Source: Alphaproteobacteria bacterium
Lineage (GTDB): Bacteria > Pseudomonadota > Alphaproteobacteria > Sphingomonadales > Sphingomonadaceae
DNA: 64,000 bases
Reading direction: 5' to 3'
NCBI GenBank assembly: GCA_030424845.1
Contig: JAUHWC010000002.1
Span: forward strand, 434,001-498,000
In this document: positions 7,886-18,024 of the stretch, in pieces
How the letters are laid out: each line of letters opens with the position of its first letter
Numbering within the stretch: position 1 is the stretch's first letter
The notes under the pieces: model-generated
What the model saw: the letters and a program-made list of their open reading frames with translations, nothing else
Database searches by the model: none
Told to the model about the DNA's origin: nothing
Position numbers and translations under genes: made by a program

Positions 7886-9709
7886 TCAATACAGTGCGTC
7901 CAGCCGTTCCTGGTACATGGCGCGGATAAAGGGCCGACGGATCTTCAACGTGGGTGTCATCTGGTCATTCTCGACCGTGAACGGACCGTCCGCGATGATG
8001 AACTTGCGCACCTTTTCCAGCACCGAAAGGTCCGTGTTGGTGCGGTCCACCGCAGCCTTGATCGCCTTGTGGAACTCCGGCAGCGCATGGAGGGCGGCGG
8101 TATCGAGGCCGGCATGGCCGTTCTCGCGTGCCCACTGCTTTTCCCATTCCGCATCAGGCACGATCAGGCCGACCATGTAGGGCCGCTTGTCCCCGCTGAC
8201 CATCGCCTGCGCGATCTCGGGTTGCAGGGTGAGCATGCCTTCCAGCTTCTGCGGGGCAATGTTGTCGCCCTTGTCGTTGACGATGATGTCCTTCTTGCGG
8301 TCGGTGATCACGATCCGTCCGCCTTCGTCGAAATGGCCGATATCGCCGGTATGCAGCCAGCCGTCCTCCTGCAGGGCGGCCTTGGTGGCTTCGGGGTTCT
8401 GCCAATAACCCTTCATCACGCATTCGCCGCGGACCAGGATTTCGCCATCCTCGGCGATCTTCACTTCAACCCCGGACAGCGGCGGGCCGACGGTGTTCAG
8501 GCGGATGCCTGCGGAAGGATAGTTGCACGCCACCACCGGCGCGGTTTCCGTCTGGCCATAGCCCTGCAGCATCACGAGGCCCATCGCCTGGAAAAAGCCG
8601 CCCACTTCGGGATTGAGCGGGGCGCCGCCTGACACCAGCGCCTTTACCCGCCCGCCGAACGTCTTGCGGATCTTGGGCCGCAAGGTGGCATTCAGCAGCC
8701 AGCCGACGGGAATGTCCTGCAGCGATTTCTTGCCTGCGATCTGCCGCTCGCCCAGCGCCATCGCCTTGTCGAGCAGGAAGGTGGCGGCACCCCCCTGCTT
8801 CTCGACGGCCTTCATGATCTTTCCGCGCAGCAGTTCGAACATGCGGGGCACCACGATCATGAAGGTGGGCTGCGCCTCCTCGAGGTTGGAGGACAGCTTG
8901 TCGAGTCCCTCGGCAAACCAGATATCCGCGCCCATCCCGGCGGGCAGGTAGATGCCGGCAGTATGCTCCAGCGCATGGCTCATCGGCAGGAAGGACAGGA
9001 AGCGCTCCTCCTCCCAGCCGAAATCGTTTGCCAGCAATTCGCCGGCGGCGAGGCAATTGTGCAGGATGGCACCGTGGTGCAGCATCACGCCGCGGGGGCT
9101 ACCGCTGGTGCCGCTGGTGTAGATGATGCAGGCGATGTCGTCGCGGGTGAAGCCGGCGATGCGCGCTTCCACAGCTGCCCGGGCGGCCCCCGCCTCGCCC
9201 GACACCAATTCCTTCCACTGGTGGATGGTGAATTGCCCGGACTGGGCATTGGACACGCCGTCGATGGCGATCACGTGTTCGGCATGGCCTGCGCGCCACA
9301 TGGCGGCAAACAGCGTCTGCGCAAGCTTGGAATTGGAGACGATCACGGCGCGTGCGCCGCTGTCATCCAGTATATGGCAGTGGTCGCCTTCGGTATTGGT
9401 GGTGTAGGCCGGTGTGGTGATGCAGCCTGCCGCCATGATGGCCAGGTCTGCAATGACCCATTCGGGCCGGTTTTCGGAAACCAGCATCACCCGGTCGCCG
9501 GGATTGAGGCCCATCGCCACCAGCCGGTCTGCCAGCACGCAGACTTGCCGCGCCGCTTCGGCATAGCTGATCGGTTTCCACTGCCCGTCGACCTTGGCGG
9601 TCAGGAACGGCTTGTCGCCTTGCTCGTCCGCCCGCTGGAGGAAGAGCCCGACCAGGCTTTGCGCGTTCTCGATATCCTGCAGTTCCACCGACTTCGCACT
9701 CCCATGCAT
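7886..9709 (-). CDS. Long-chain acyl-CoA synthetase (FadD15-like AMP-dependent ligase)
   Basis: This 607-residue enzyme of the ANL superfamily activates a fatty acid with ATP and joins it to CoA. It shows the P-loop-like motif CIIYTSGTSGSPRG, the GYGQTETAPVV motif, GWLHTGDIG and the C-terminal ITDRKKDIIV hinge with a Lys-containing end (TPTLKIRRP). Length and the ENRPEWVIADLAIMAAG block fit the bacterial long-chain FadD15-type branch. It is convergent with the interrupted gene to its left and stands alone, so its physiological substrate is not indicated. Confidence 0.92.
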   Translation of the reverse strand: MHGSAKSVELQDIENAQSLVGLFLQRADEQGDKPFLTAKVDGQWKPISYAEAARQVCVLADRLVAMGLNPGDRVMLVSENRPEWVIADLAIMAAGCITTPAYTTNTEGDHCHILDDSGARAVIVSNSKLAQTLFAAMWRAGHAEHVIAIDGVSNAQSGQFTIHQWKELVSGEAGAARAAVEARIAGFTRDDIACIIYTSGTSGSPRGVMLHHGAILHNCLAAGELLANDFGWEEERFLSFLPMSHALEHTAGIYLPAGMGADIWFAEGLDKLSSNLEEAQPTFMIVVPRMFELLRGKIMKAVEKQGGAATFLLDKAMALGERQIAGKKSLQDIPVGWLLNATLRPKIRKTFGGRVKALVSGGAPLNPEVGGFFQAMGLVMLQGYGQTETAPVVACNYPSAGIRLNTVGPPLSGVEVKIAEDGEILVRGECVMKGYWQNPEATKAALQEDGWLHTGDIGHFDEGGRIVITDRKKDIIVNDKGDNIAPQKLEGMLTLQPEIAQAMVSGDKRPYMVGLIVPDAEWEKQWARENGHAGLDTAALHALPEFHKAIKAAVDRTNTDLSVLEKVRKFIIADGPFTVENDQMTPTLKIRRPFIRAMYQERLDALY

Positions 9710-9804
9710 CGCGCCGGTTCGTATCCGGCTGTTATGGTTTCAGGGCTTACGATGTCCGCTTGGTCCGGGCAAGCCGTGGAAGGAGGCAAAGGGCCGGGGA
9801 CGGC

Positions 9805-11622
9805 CTATTGGGCATCAATGTCCTGCGATGAAAGGCCTTCGGAAAAGCCGGCTTCAACCGATGCTTCGCTACCTGCGGCGGCGGGAATGCGGACAAGCTC
9901 CTCGAGGCGCGGATCGTACAGCGCCTGCCAGCCGTGCTCTCCGCGCAAGGCCCCGGTGGTGCGCAGCAACTGGCCGAAAGGGATGACGCGATCGTGGCCC
10001 AGCGCGGCAAGCTCGGCTCCAAGCCCTTCCATCCACGTTCCCTCTTCCACCAGGACCGCGCCCTGCCCGACGGCCATCACGAAGGGGAGGCCCAGCGCTT
10101 CTTCCAGCGGCAGGCCGAAATCGATCACGGCCACGATGGCGCGCGCGGTCTGCACCGGGATCAGCCCGCCGCCCGCCGCGCCGACGGCGAATAACGGCTT
10201 CCCTTGCGGATCATAGACGACGGTCGGCGACATGGAGCTGACCGGTCGCTTGCCGCCTTCGACGCGGTTGGCCACGGGTTGACCATCGCTGGTTGGCGCG
10301 AAGGAGAAATCGGTCAGCTCGTTGTTGAGGTAGAAGCCGCGATAGACGAGGCCCGATCCGAAAGCCCCCTCGACCGTGGCGGTATAGCTCACCATCGTGC
10401 CATCACCTGCCACCGCCACGAAATGCGTGGTCCCGCTTTCGGGCCAGCGCTGCGGCTGGCCCAGCGCAAGCGGGGCGCCTGCAGGCTGGCCGGGCGATGC
10501 CGTTGCCATGCTGCCTGCCGGATCGATCAAGGCGCTGCGGCGGGCAAGATAGGCCGGATCAAGCATGCCGGTGACTGGCACATCGATGAATTCCGGGTCA
10601 CCGACAAAGTAATCACGGTCCGCATAGGCGAGGCGCTGCGATTCCACGAACAGGTGCCAGGTCACCGGGTTGCGCAGCCCCAGTGCGGCAAGGTCGAAGC
10701 GTTCGAGCTGGCCCAGTGTCATCAGCACGGCAAGTCCGCCGGACGAGGGCGGCCCCATCGTGCACACCTTGTGCAGGCGGTAAAGGATGCACAGCGGATC
10801 GCGGGCCGGGGCGGTATAGGCGGCGAGGTCAGCGGCCGTCATCACCGTGTCGGAGGGCGTATCCTGCGCCACGGCTTCGGCCAGCCCTTCGGCGAATTCC
10901 CCCGTGTAGAATGCCTGCGGCCCTTCGCGGGCGATCATCTCCAGCGTATCTGCCAGTTCGGGAAGGCGGATGATCTCGCCTGCGGCAGGGGCCTCTCCGT
11001 CGGGCCGGTAGAACATCGCCCGGCCTTCCTCGAAGCGCCCGGCGCGCGTGGGGTATGCGGCAAGCGATCCGGACAGGCGCGGCGTAATGGGAAAGCCCTC
11101 TCGCGCCAGGGCAATCGCGGGGGTGAAGAGCTCCGCCCAGGCAAGGCGCCCGTGGCGGGCATGGGCTTCGGCGGCCAGCGCAACCGCGGCAGGAACGCCG
11201 GTGCTCAGACCGCTGAGCATCGCCTCGCGCCGGTCGCGCGGCTGGCCTGCCGGATCGAGGAACCAGTTCCCGTTCGCCGCCGCTGGTGCCGCCTCGCGCC
11301 CGTCGAATGTCTCGACCGTGCCATCAGGCGCACCGCGAACCAGGAAACCGCCGCCGCCAAGGCCGGAGCTTTGCGGTTCGACCACGGCCAGCGCCAGCAT
11401 CATGGCAATCGCCGCGTCGGTCGCGCTGCCGCCGCGGCGCATGATCTCTTCACCGATGGGGCCGATGCGCGGGTCATTGCCTGCAGCGACACCTCCGGCA
11501 ACCGCCGCCGACTGTTCGACAACGGCCGGCTGGGCCTGTGATGCTGCCGCGCATCCGGCGAGGGCAAGCGGTGCGGCAAGCAGGATCGGGATGAGGCGCA
11601 GTGCCCGGGCAAGCCTACTCAC
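9805..11622 (-). CDS. ggt: Gamma-glutamyltransferase, lipoprotein
   Basis: This 605-residue Ntn-hydrolase is made as a precursor that cleaves itself before the catalytic threonine, here T398 in ESGTTHF, to give large and small subunits; it hydrolyses or transfers the gamma-glutamyl group of glutathione. Substrate-side motifs PQSSGLGGGGFL and MGPPSSGGLAV are present. The N-terminus has a signal peptide ending in a lipobox (LALAGC, C24), so it is probably anchored to a membrane. It overlaps the end of pyrD by 8 bp. Confidence 0.93.
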   Translation of the reverse strand: MSRLARALRLIPILLAAPLALAGCAAASQAQPAVVEQSAAVAGGVAAGNDPRIGPIGEEIMRRGGSATDAAIAMMLALAVVEPQSSGLGGGGFLVRGAPDGTVETFDGREAAPAAANGNWFLDPAGQPRDRREAMLSGLSTGVPAAVALAAEAHARHGRLAWAELFTPAIALAREGFPITPRLSGSLAAYPTRAGRFEEGRAMFYRPDGEAPAAGEIIRLPELADTLEMIAREGPQAFYTGEFAEGLAEAVAQDTPSDTVMTAADLAAYTAPARDPLCILYRLHKVCTMGPPSSGGLAVLMTLGQLERFDLAALGLRNPVTWHLFVESQRLAYADRDYFVGDPEFIDVPVTGMLDPAYLARRSALIDPAGSMATASPGQPAGAPLALGQPQRWPESGTTHFVAVAGDGTMVSYTATVEGAFGSGLVYRGFYLNNELTDFSFAPTSDGQPVANRVEGGKRPVSSMSPTVVYDPQGKPLFAVGAAGGGLIPVQTARAIVAVIDFGLPLEEALGLPFVMAVGQGAVLVEEGTWMEGLGAELAALGHDRVIPFGQLLRTTGALRGEHGWQALYDPRLEELVRIPAAAGSEASVEAGFSEGLSSQDIDAQ

Positions 11623-12667
11623 TGCCGACAGCCTCGGCGATGGAGGAGAAACCGTCGCGCTTCATCAGCCGTTCGAGGCCGCGCGTGATGTCCCTTGCTA
11701 TGCCCGGGCCGCGATAGACGATGGCGGAATAGAGCTGCACCAGGCTGGCCCCGGCGCGGATTCGCGCCCAGGCATCCTCTGCCGTGGCGATGCCCCCCAC
11801 GCCGACCAGCGGCAATTGCCCGCCTGTTGCCTTGCGGAAGTCGCGCAGCCGCTCCAGCGCCAGGCCTTTCAGAGGCGCACCGGACAGGCCGCCGGCCTCG
11901 TTCGCCCCGTACGATTTCAGGGCAGGCCGGGAAATCGTGGTGTTGGAGACGATCAGCGCGCCCAGCTTCTTGTCCAGCGCGATGCGGGCAATGGCCTCGA
12001 CATCGGCGGGTTCAAGGTCGGGCGCCACCTTCAGGAACACCGGGGGGCGATGCCCGCCTGACTGCGCGCAGGCATATTCACGCGCTTCCAGCACCCCGTC
12101 GAGCAGGCCGGTCAGCGCGCCTTCATCCTGCAGCGCCCGCAAGCCGGGGGTGTTCGGGCTGGAGATGTTGACCGCCAGGTAATCGGCCAGCGGGGCCATC
12201 AGTGAAGTCATGTGCGCATAATCGGCGATCCGGTCTGCCGAATCCTTGTTGGCGCCGATGTTGATGCCCACGATGCCGCCGCGCCAGCGCCGTCGTGCCA
12301 GCCTTGCCGCGGCTTCCTTGCCCCCGCGGTTGTTGAAGCCCATGCGGTTGATCACCGCCTCGTCCTCGGCCAGCCGGAACAGCCGCGGCCTGGGGTTGCC
12401 CGGCTGCGGCAGCGGCGTGATCGAACCCACCTCGGCAAAGCCGAAGCCCAGCTTCAGCAGTGCGTCGGGGACTTCTCCATCCTTGTCGTAGCCTGCGGCC
12501 ATGCCCAGCGGATTGGGAAAGGTCAGGCCGGCTACCTTGACTGCCAGCGGTCCTGCATCCGGGTGCCTGTGCGGCTTGGGCAACAGCTTGAGAGCCTTGA
12601 TCGAAAGGCCATGCGCGGTTTCTGCATCGAGCCGGAAAATTGCCGGGCGGATCAGGCGATAGAGCAT
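11615..12667 (-). CDS. pyrD: Dihydroorotate dehydrogenase (quinone), class 2
   Basis: This 350-residue membrane-associated flavoenzyme oxidises dihydroorotate to orotate with quinone in pyrimidine synthesis. Class 2 features are the N-terminal helix (MLYRLIRPAIFRLDAETAH), the FPNPLGMAAGYDKDGE block, GSITPLPQPGNPRPR, NRMGFNN and the serine active-site block NISSPNTPGLR. ATG 12667 gives the normal N-terminus; the longer frame to 12763 adds unrelated residues. It is co-oriented with ggt and probably precedes it on one transcript. Confidence 0.95.
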   Translation of the reverse strand: MLYRLIRPAIFRLDAETAHGLSIKALKLLPKPHRHPDAGPLAVKVAGLTFPNPLGMAAGYDKDGEVPDALLKLGFGFAEVGSITPLPQPGNPRPRLFRLAEDEAVINRMGFNNRGGKEAAARLARRRWRGGIVGINIGANKDSADRIADYAHMTSLMAPLADYLAVNISSPNTPGLRALQDEGALTGLLDGVLEAREYACAQSGGHRPPVFLKVAPDLEPADVEAIARIALDKKLGALIVSNTTISRPALKSYGANEAGGLSGAPLKGLALERLRDFRKATGGQLPLVGVGGIATAEDAWARIRAGASLVQLYSAIVYRGPGIARDITRGLERLMKRDGFSSIAEAVGSE

Positions 12668-12755
12668 GGCGTGCCTATGGCAGGACGCGTGACGCAAGTC
12701 GATTCCATGCGGCACTTTGCTCCACCGGCTTGAAAGGCGTCGACAAAACTTCCGG

Positions 12756-12818
12756 ATGGACAATTTTCGGGCCCATGTTGTCGTTTCCTTACAAATGAAA
12801 AGCGGACGAATCGGCTAG
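12756..12818 (+). CDS. Possible 20-codon leader or small ORF in the pyrD/iscR gap
   Basis: The 354 bp between pyrD and the Rrf2 gene has no ordinary gene. It does contain an ATG at 12756 opening 20 codons that end in TAG at 12816-12818 (begins MDNFRAH, ends SGRIG), followed by a GC-rich structured stretch and a terminator-like hairpin. The ribosome site is weak (cttccgg). It could be a leader peptide or chance; support is limited to its place ahead of the hairpin. Confidence 0.2.
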   Translation: MDNFRAHVVVSLQMKSGRIG

Positions 12819-12876
12819 ACCACGCGACGCGACCCGAAGGGCTCGACGCGTATACGCGACGGGTTCTCGACTTTGA

Positions 12877-12909
12877 GGGCGGTTCCCGCATGTCGGGGCC
12901 GCCCCTTTT
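12877..12909 (+). terminator. Orphan rho-independent terminator on the plus strand
   Basis: GGGCGG and CCGCCC arms (12877-12882 and 12899-12904) enclose an inner CCCG/CGGG pairing, and TTTTT follows directly. No annotated plus-strand gene ends here, since the neighbours to the left are all on the minus strand. It therefore implies a short transcript beginning in 12668-12850. Just before it lies a perfect 12-bp palindrome CGCGTATACGCG (12847-12858). Confidence 0.6.
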
Positions 12910-12920
12910 TCTTCCTGCAA

Positions 12921-12937
12921 TTGCTAACGACTCGCAA
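12921..12937. promoter_or_regulatory. Fur-family-like box upstream of the Rrf2-suf operon
   Basis: TTGCTAACGACTCGCAA has palindromic ends (TTGC...GCAA) and resembles the TTGCGAATGATTCGCAA-type sites seen for Fur-like regulators in alphaproteobacteria, from memory, with about three differences. It lies just upstream of the inferred -35 element of the iscR/suf promoter. Iron control of Fe-S assembly would fit. The exact protein (Fur, Irr) cannot be told. Confidence 0.4.
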
Positions 12938-12951
12938 CAAGCGGTTTGCCG

Positions 12952-13008
12952 TTGAAAGCGGCGATTCGCGCTCCTAGGTTAAATCGGAACGAATCACTCC
13001 GATTAACC
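12952..13008 (+). promoter_or_regulatory. Promoter of the suf operon with an overlapping inverted repeat
   Basis: A -35 element TTGAAA (12952-12957) and a -10 element TAGGTT (12975-12980) are separated by 17 bp. The inverted repeat GGTTAAATCGGA (12977-12988) and TCCGATTAACC (12998-13008) covers the -10 and the likely start site and ends just before the ribosome site gaggag. This is where a repressor would act, and the first gene encodes an Rrf2 protein, so autoregulation is the simplest reading. Confidence 0.5.
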
Positions 13009-13021
13009 GCGAGGAGCAGCA

Positions 13022-13467
13022 ATGCGCCTTTCCAGCATGGCCGATTACGCCGTCGTCACGATGTGCGCCGCCGCGCGCCATTGCGGCCTGATGGGCGTTT
13101 TGGGGGCGCGCGTTTCCGCCAATGACCTGGCGCAGGAAACCGGCCTTCCGCTGCCCACGGTGCAGAAGCTTGTCAGCACGCTGTCCAAGGGCGGTTTGTT
13201 GAAGAGCACGCGCGGCGCGGGCGGCGGTATCCAGCTGGCGCGGCCCGCTGCGGCGATCAGCCTTGCGGATATCGTGGAGGCGGTGGAAGGCCCGATCGCG
13301 CTCACCGCCTGCGTCGAGGACGGGCGGCACGATTGCGCTCTTGAGAAGAATTGCAGCGTGCGCCCGCACTGGGGGTTGGTGAACGCCACCCTGCGAAGCG
13401 CGCTGGACGAGGTCAAGCTGACCCAGCTTGCCCGCACACAAATTCAGGAAGTGGCACAAGAATTGTC

Positions 13468-13471
<4 letters not shown>
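13022..13471 (+). CDS. Rrf2/IscR-family regulator of the SUF operon
   Basis: This 149-residue winged-helix regulator has DNA-binding residues in the first 75 positions ([29 protein letters not shown]) and three cysteines, C97, C105 and C111, at the place where IscR-type proteins bind an Fe-S cluster. It is the first gene of the suf operon, and its stop overlaps the sufB start (ATGA). By analogy it senses cluster status and represses the operon from the inverted repeat beneath its own promoter. Confidence 0.92.
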
Positions 13472-14972
<1,501 letters not shown>

Positions 14973-14973
<1 letters not shown>

Positions 14974-15311
14974 TGCTGACAACTGGCACAGCGATCGGAA
15001 TCGCAGTTGCGCTATGGTTCGCAACCGGCTGGTACTTGAATGAGCGGCTCAAGGCCGTTCACGCGAAACTGGACCGAGTTCTCGACGCATTTCATGGGCT
15101 TCGCGAATACTTATACGAGATTGATCCGCAATTTGATGAGGAGAGAGAGCTCCTCGACGGACTATACTCCGACGATCCTCCGCACGTTATGGACGGAATG
15201 CACCACATGAACCTTCAGAGAGCTAAGGCCGCCGATGGCTATCGCACTCTCAAATCAACTTTCTTCGACGGCGGTTATCGGTCGTCAAGAAACGGAATTC
15301 GTTCCAAATGA
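14973..15311 (+). CDS. Membrane-anchored hypothetical protein inserted in the suf operon
   Basis: This 112-residue protein starts with one transmembrane helix (TTGTAIGIAVALWFATGWYL), followed by a soluble helical part with acidic segments (YEIDPQFDEERELLDGL) and a His/Met patch (HVMDGMHHMN). The DNA is visibly less GC-rich than its neighbours, with codons such as tta, ata and aga that are rare around it, suggesting later acquisition. ATG 14973 shares its A with the sufB stop (TGATG). I do not recognise the family. Confidence 0.6.
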
Positions 15312-15823
15312 CTGACCGCAAGAAACTCGAACTCCGCGCGCCTACCGAAGACGCCGAAGCTCCCGCGCTCAAGAAGAAGGGCCGCGGGTGGGAAATTTCC
15401 GAGGCGCGGCTTGACGTGCTGCATGAGCAGGCGCGCGAGTTGCGGCGGCATTCGTCCGAAGCGCACAAGGCGCTGGCGGCGAAGTTCTCTGCTGCCGACA
15501 TGGAGCCTTACACTTTCAAGCGCCACGCCGTGGTCGGCAGCGCGATTGTCGACTTCAATTGCCACAAGCTCGGCATGGCCATCGTGATCGACGAGGAAGG
15601 TCAGAACGAAACGCTGGCGAAGCGGCGGGACAAGAGCCTCGAGGCCGTCGGCATCCGCGTGATGCGAATTGCCGCCTCCGACATCCTCGAGAATATCGAT
15701 GATGTGCTCAAACGCATTACCGCCGGCATGCGGATGCGCATTGCCGACAAGAAGCAGGCGCGTGCAGCGCATGGCAAGCAGATGCGCGAAGGGCGCGTCC
15801 GCAGGGAAGGACAGGTCCGATGA
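15308..15823 (+). CDS. DUF559-type (Vsr/restriction-endonuclease-fold) protein
   Basis: Of its 171 residues, the C-terminal two thirds match the DUF559 layout: AHKALAAKF, then YTFKRHAVVGSAIVDFNCHKLGMAIVIDEEGQNE, then KSLEAVGIRVMRIAASDIL. In related nucleases the D of VDF and the E/D near IDEEG form the metal site. The family is related to very-short-patch-repair endonucleases, but cellular roles are mostly unknown. The first 45 residues are charged and probably flexible. It overlaps both neighbours by 4 bp, so it is firmly inside the suf operon. Confidence 0.75.
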   Translation: MTDRKKLELRAPTEDAEAPALKKKGRGWEISEARLDVLHEQARELRRHSSEAHKALAAKFSAADMEPYTFKRHAVVGSAIVDFNCHKLGMAIVIDEEGQNETLAKRRDKSLEAVGIRVMRIAASDILENIDDVLKRITAGMRMRIADKKQARAAHGKQMREGRVRREGQVR

Positions 15824-16128
15824 AGAAGTACCTCGCAATCGTCGCCATCCCGCTGGCGCTTGCCGCATGCGGTGAGGAAGCTGCCGATCCCGCACTGGCG
15901 CTGGCCGATTGCCGGGCCGAAGTGGAGGCCATCGAGGCCGAGCGTGAAGCCTATGTGGCCGAGAACATGGGCGATTCGGGTGAAATGCCCACCGATCTCG
16001 GCAGCGGGCAGGTCTCGCTGGAAGAGCTGGACCGCTTCGCCGAGATGCAGACCCGCCTCCAGGAATTCGAAAACCGCCTCGCGGTGCAGCAGGCAAGCTG
16101 TGACGCGCTGGCGGGTGGACAGGAATGA
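15820..16128 (+). CDS. Small lipoprotein, unknown function
   Basis: This 102-residue protein has a signal peptide ending in a lipobox (IPLALAAC, Cys17), then an acidic coiled-coil-like helix (VEAIEAEREAYVAEN and LDRFAEMQTRLQEFENRLAVQQ) with two further cysteines (CRAE and SCDAL). It is probably lipid-anchored at a membrane. ATG 15820 overlaps the DUF559 stop and its own stop overlaps sufC. There is no obvious link to Fe-S assembly apart from position. Confidence 0.7.
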   Translation: MKKYLAIVAIPLALAACGEEAADPALALADCRAEVEAIEAEREAYVAENMGDSGEMPTDLGSGQVSLEELDRFAEMQTRLQEFENRLAVQQASCDALAGGQE

Positions 16129-16886
16129 CAATGCTGAAAATCGAAAACCTCCATGCCGAAGTCACCAGTGACTCCGGGGCAAAGAAGATCCTCAAGGGCC
16201 TCACCCTCGAAGTGGGCGCGGGCGAAGTGCACGCGATCATGGGCCCCAACGGCGCCGGCAAGTCCACGCTTGCCTATGTGCTGGGCGGCCGCCCGGGTTA
16301 TGAAGTGACGGAAGGCTCCGTCACCTTCATGGGCGAGGACCTGCTGGCGATGGACCCGCACGAACGCGCTGCTTCCGGCATGTTCCTGGGTTTCCAGTAT
16401 CCGGTCGAAATTCCCGGCGTGTCCAACGTGCAGTTCCTGCGCGAGGCCTTGAATTCCCAGCGTCGCACGCGCGGGGAAGAGCCGCTTTCGGGTGGCGAGT
16501 TCCTGAAGCTGGCGAAGGAAAAGGCCGGGCTGCTCAAGCTCGACATGGAGATGCTCAAGCGCTTCGTGAATGTCGGCTTTTCGGGCGGCGAGAAGAAGCG
16601 CGCGGAGATGGTCCACATGGGCATCCTCGACCCGAAGCTCGCCGTGCTCGACGAGACGGACAGCGGCCTCGATATCGATGCGCTGAAGATCGTGGGCCAG
16701 GGCATCAACACCATCATGCGCTCGCCCGACAAGGGCGTGCTGCTGATCACCCATTACCAGCGCCTGCTCGATTACGTGAAGCCGGACCATGTCCATGTGC
16801 TGGCCGATGGCCGCATCGTGAAGAGCGGCGGGCCGGAACTGGCCCTGCAGCTGGAAAACGAAGGTTACGAGGCCGTCGCGGCATGA
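16125..16886 (+). CDS. sufC: Fe-S cluster assembly ATPase SufC
   Basis: This 253-residue ABC-type ATPase drives conformational change in the SufBCD scaffold. Walker A is at residues 40-48 (GPNGAGKST), the signature motif is FSGGEKKRAEM, Walker B is LAVLDETDSGLDIDAL and the switch His is in LLITHYQRLL. It lacks membrane partners, as expected for SufC. The start at 16125 overlaps the lipoprotein stop; a second ATG two codons later is an alternative. Confidence 0.97.
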   Translation: MTMLKIENLHAEVTSDSGAKKILKGLTLEVGAGEVHAIMGPNGAGKSTLAYVLGGRPGYEVTEGSVTFMGEDLLAMDPHERAASGMFLGFQYPVEIPGVSNVQFLREALNSQRRTRGEEPLSGGEFLKLAKEKAGLLKLDMEMLKRFVNVGFSGGEKKRAEMVHMGILDPKLAVLDETDSGLDIDALKIVGQGINTIMRSPDKGVLLITHYQRLLDYVKPDHVHVLADGRIVKSGGPELALQLENEGYEAVAA

Positions 16887-17632
16887 GCGCACTTCCCACC
16901 ATCAAGGACGAGGAATGGCGCTACGCCGATTTCGACGTGGTCGGGCAGTTCGCGCCCGAGACGATCGACAACTGGCAAGAGATCGCCGTGCCGGCCGGCG
17001 AGACCATGCGCGAATGCATGGTGATCGACGGCAGCGATCCCTTCATGCGCCGCATCCGCATCAGCGTGGGCGCTGGAGGCCGGGCAGAGCTGTTCGCCGT
17101 CAATGCCTGCGCCGATTACGCGCGGCTGGAAGTGCAGGTCACGCTGGCTGAAGGCGCGCATTTCGAGTTCGGTGGGGTCACCATCGGCGGCGGCGATGCC
17201 GTGCGCGAATTCGTGACCCGTACCTGCCATGGCGCGCCCGATGCCACCTCCAACCAGGTCGTGCGCGCCGTCCACTGGGGGCAGGCGACGGGCAATTTCC
17301 TTGGCCGGATCGATGTCGGCCGCGACGGCCAGCGCACCGATGCCGCTCAGGATTTCAAGGGCCTGCTGCTGGAAAAGGGCGCTTCGGCCAATGCCAAGCC
17401 GGAACTGGAAATCTATGCGGACGATGTGAAGTGCGCCCACGGTGCCGCTATCGGCCAGATGGACGAGATGGCGCGCTTCTACATGGCCAGCCGCGGCCTT
17501 GCGCCCGATGTGGCGCGCCGCCTGTTGATCCGTGCCTTCATCGCCGATGCCTTCGCCGCGCTGGAGGACGAGGGCGAGGCCGAGCGCATGTTCGCCGCTG
17601 CGCTCGATGTGCTGGAGGATGCGGAACGGTGA
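16883..17632 (+). CDS. sufD: Fe-S cluster assembly protein SufD
   Basis: This 249-residue protein is the SufB paralogue that completes SufBC2D. It is short compared with many SufD proteins (often above 400 residues), as in other sphingomonads, but keeps the beta-helix core with GGVTIGGGDAVREF, KGLLLEKGASANAKPELEIYADDVKCAHGAAIGQMD and the helical C-terminal ARRLLIRAFIADAFA. H and C in VKCAHGA are the conserved cluster-forming residues. It overlaps sufC by 4 bp. Confidence 0.93.
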   Translation: MSALPTIKDEEWRYADFDVVGQFAPETIDNWQEIAVPAGETMRECMVIDGSDPFMRRIRISVGAGGRAELFAVNACADYARLEVQVTLAEGAHFEFGGVTIGGGDAVREFVTRTCHGAPDATSNQVVRAVHWGQATGNFLGRIDVGRDGQRTDAAQDFKGLLLEKGASANAKPELEIYADDVKCAHGAAIGQMDEMARFYMASRGLAPDVARRLLIRAFIADAFAALEDEGEAERMFAAALDVLEDAER

Positions 17633-18024
17633 AGCCTGTGCGCCTCATCCTCGGCCTGGTTGCCGCTGCGCCGCTGGCAGCCTGCGCGAGCGGGTTCGAC
17701 AGCACGGTGGTGCCTGCCGCCAGCTACATTCCGCTGCAGCCCCCTGCGCAGGGCTTCGCCGGGCCTGACGAGGTGGTCGCCTTCTACCTCGACCCGATCG
17801 AGGCCAGCGTGAGCGAGCGGCAATATGGCGATTATCCCGGTGATGCCGGTGACCGCCTGCTGGTCTTTTCCGCCGAGGGTTTGCGGGACGATTCGATCTC
17901 CGCCCAGCAATGGCGGGTCTTGCTCCAGGAAGATGCAAGCGGCCTGCGCATCGTCAGCGTGGGCCTGCGCCAGCGCTGCGCGCGCAGCGGCAGCGATGAA
18001 TGGACCAACGCCCCATGTCCGTGA
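17629..18024 (+). CDS. Small lipoprotein in the suf operon
   Basis: GTG 17629 overlaps the sufD stop and opens 131 residues with a signal peptide and lipobox (LVAAAPLAAC, Cys18). The mature part has YLDPIEASVSERQYGDYPGDAGDRLLVFSAEGLRDDSISAQQW and ends with two Cys, RQRC...NAPC. I know no function. The end overlaps the sufS start. It is a second lipoprotein in an operon otherwise devoted to cytosolic Fe-S assembly. Confidence 0.65.
   Translation: MKPVRLILGLVAAAPLAACASGFDSTVVPAASYIPLQPPAQGFAGPDEVVAFYLDPIEASVSERQYGDYPGDAGDRLLVFSAEGLRDDSISAQQWRVLLQEDASGLRIVSVGLRQRCARSGSDEWTNAPCP

Noticed and set aside
10204-11541. A 445-codon plus-strand open frame inside the gamma-glutamyltransferase gene
   Set aside because: It is the antisense of a complete, motif-bearing Ggt.
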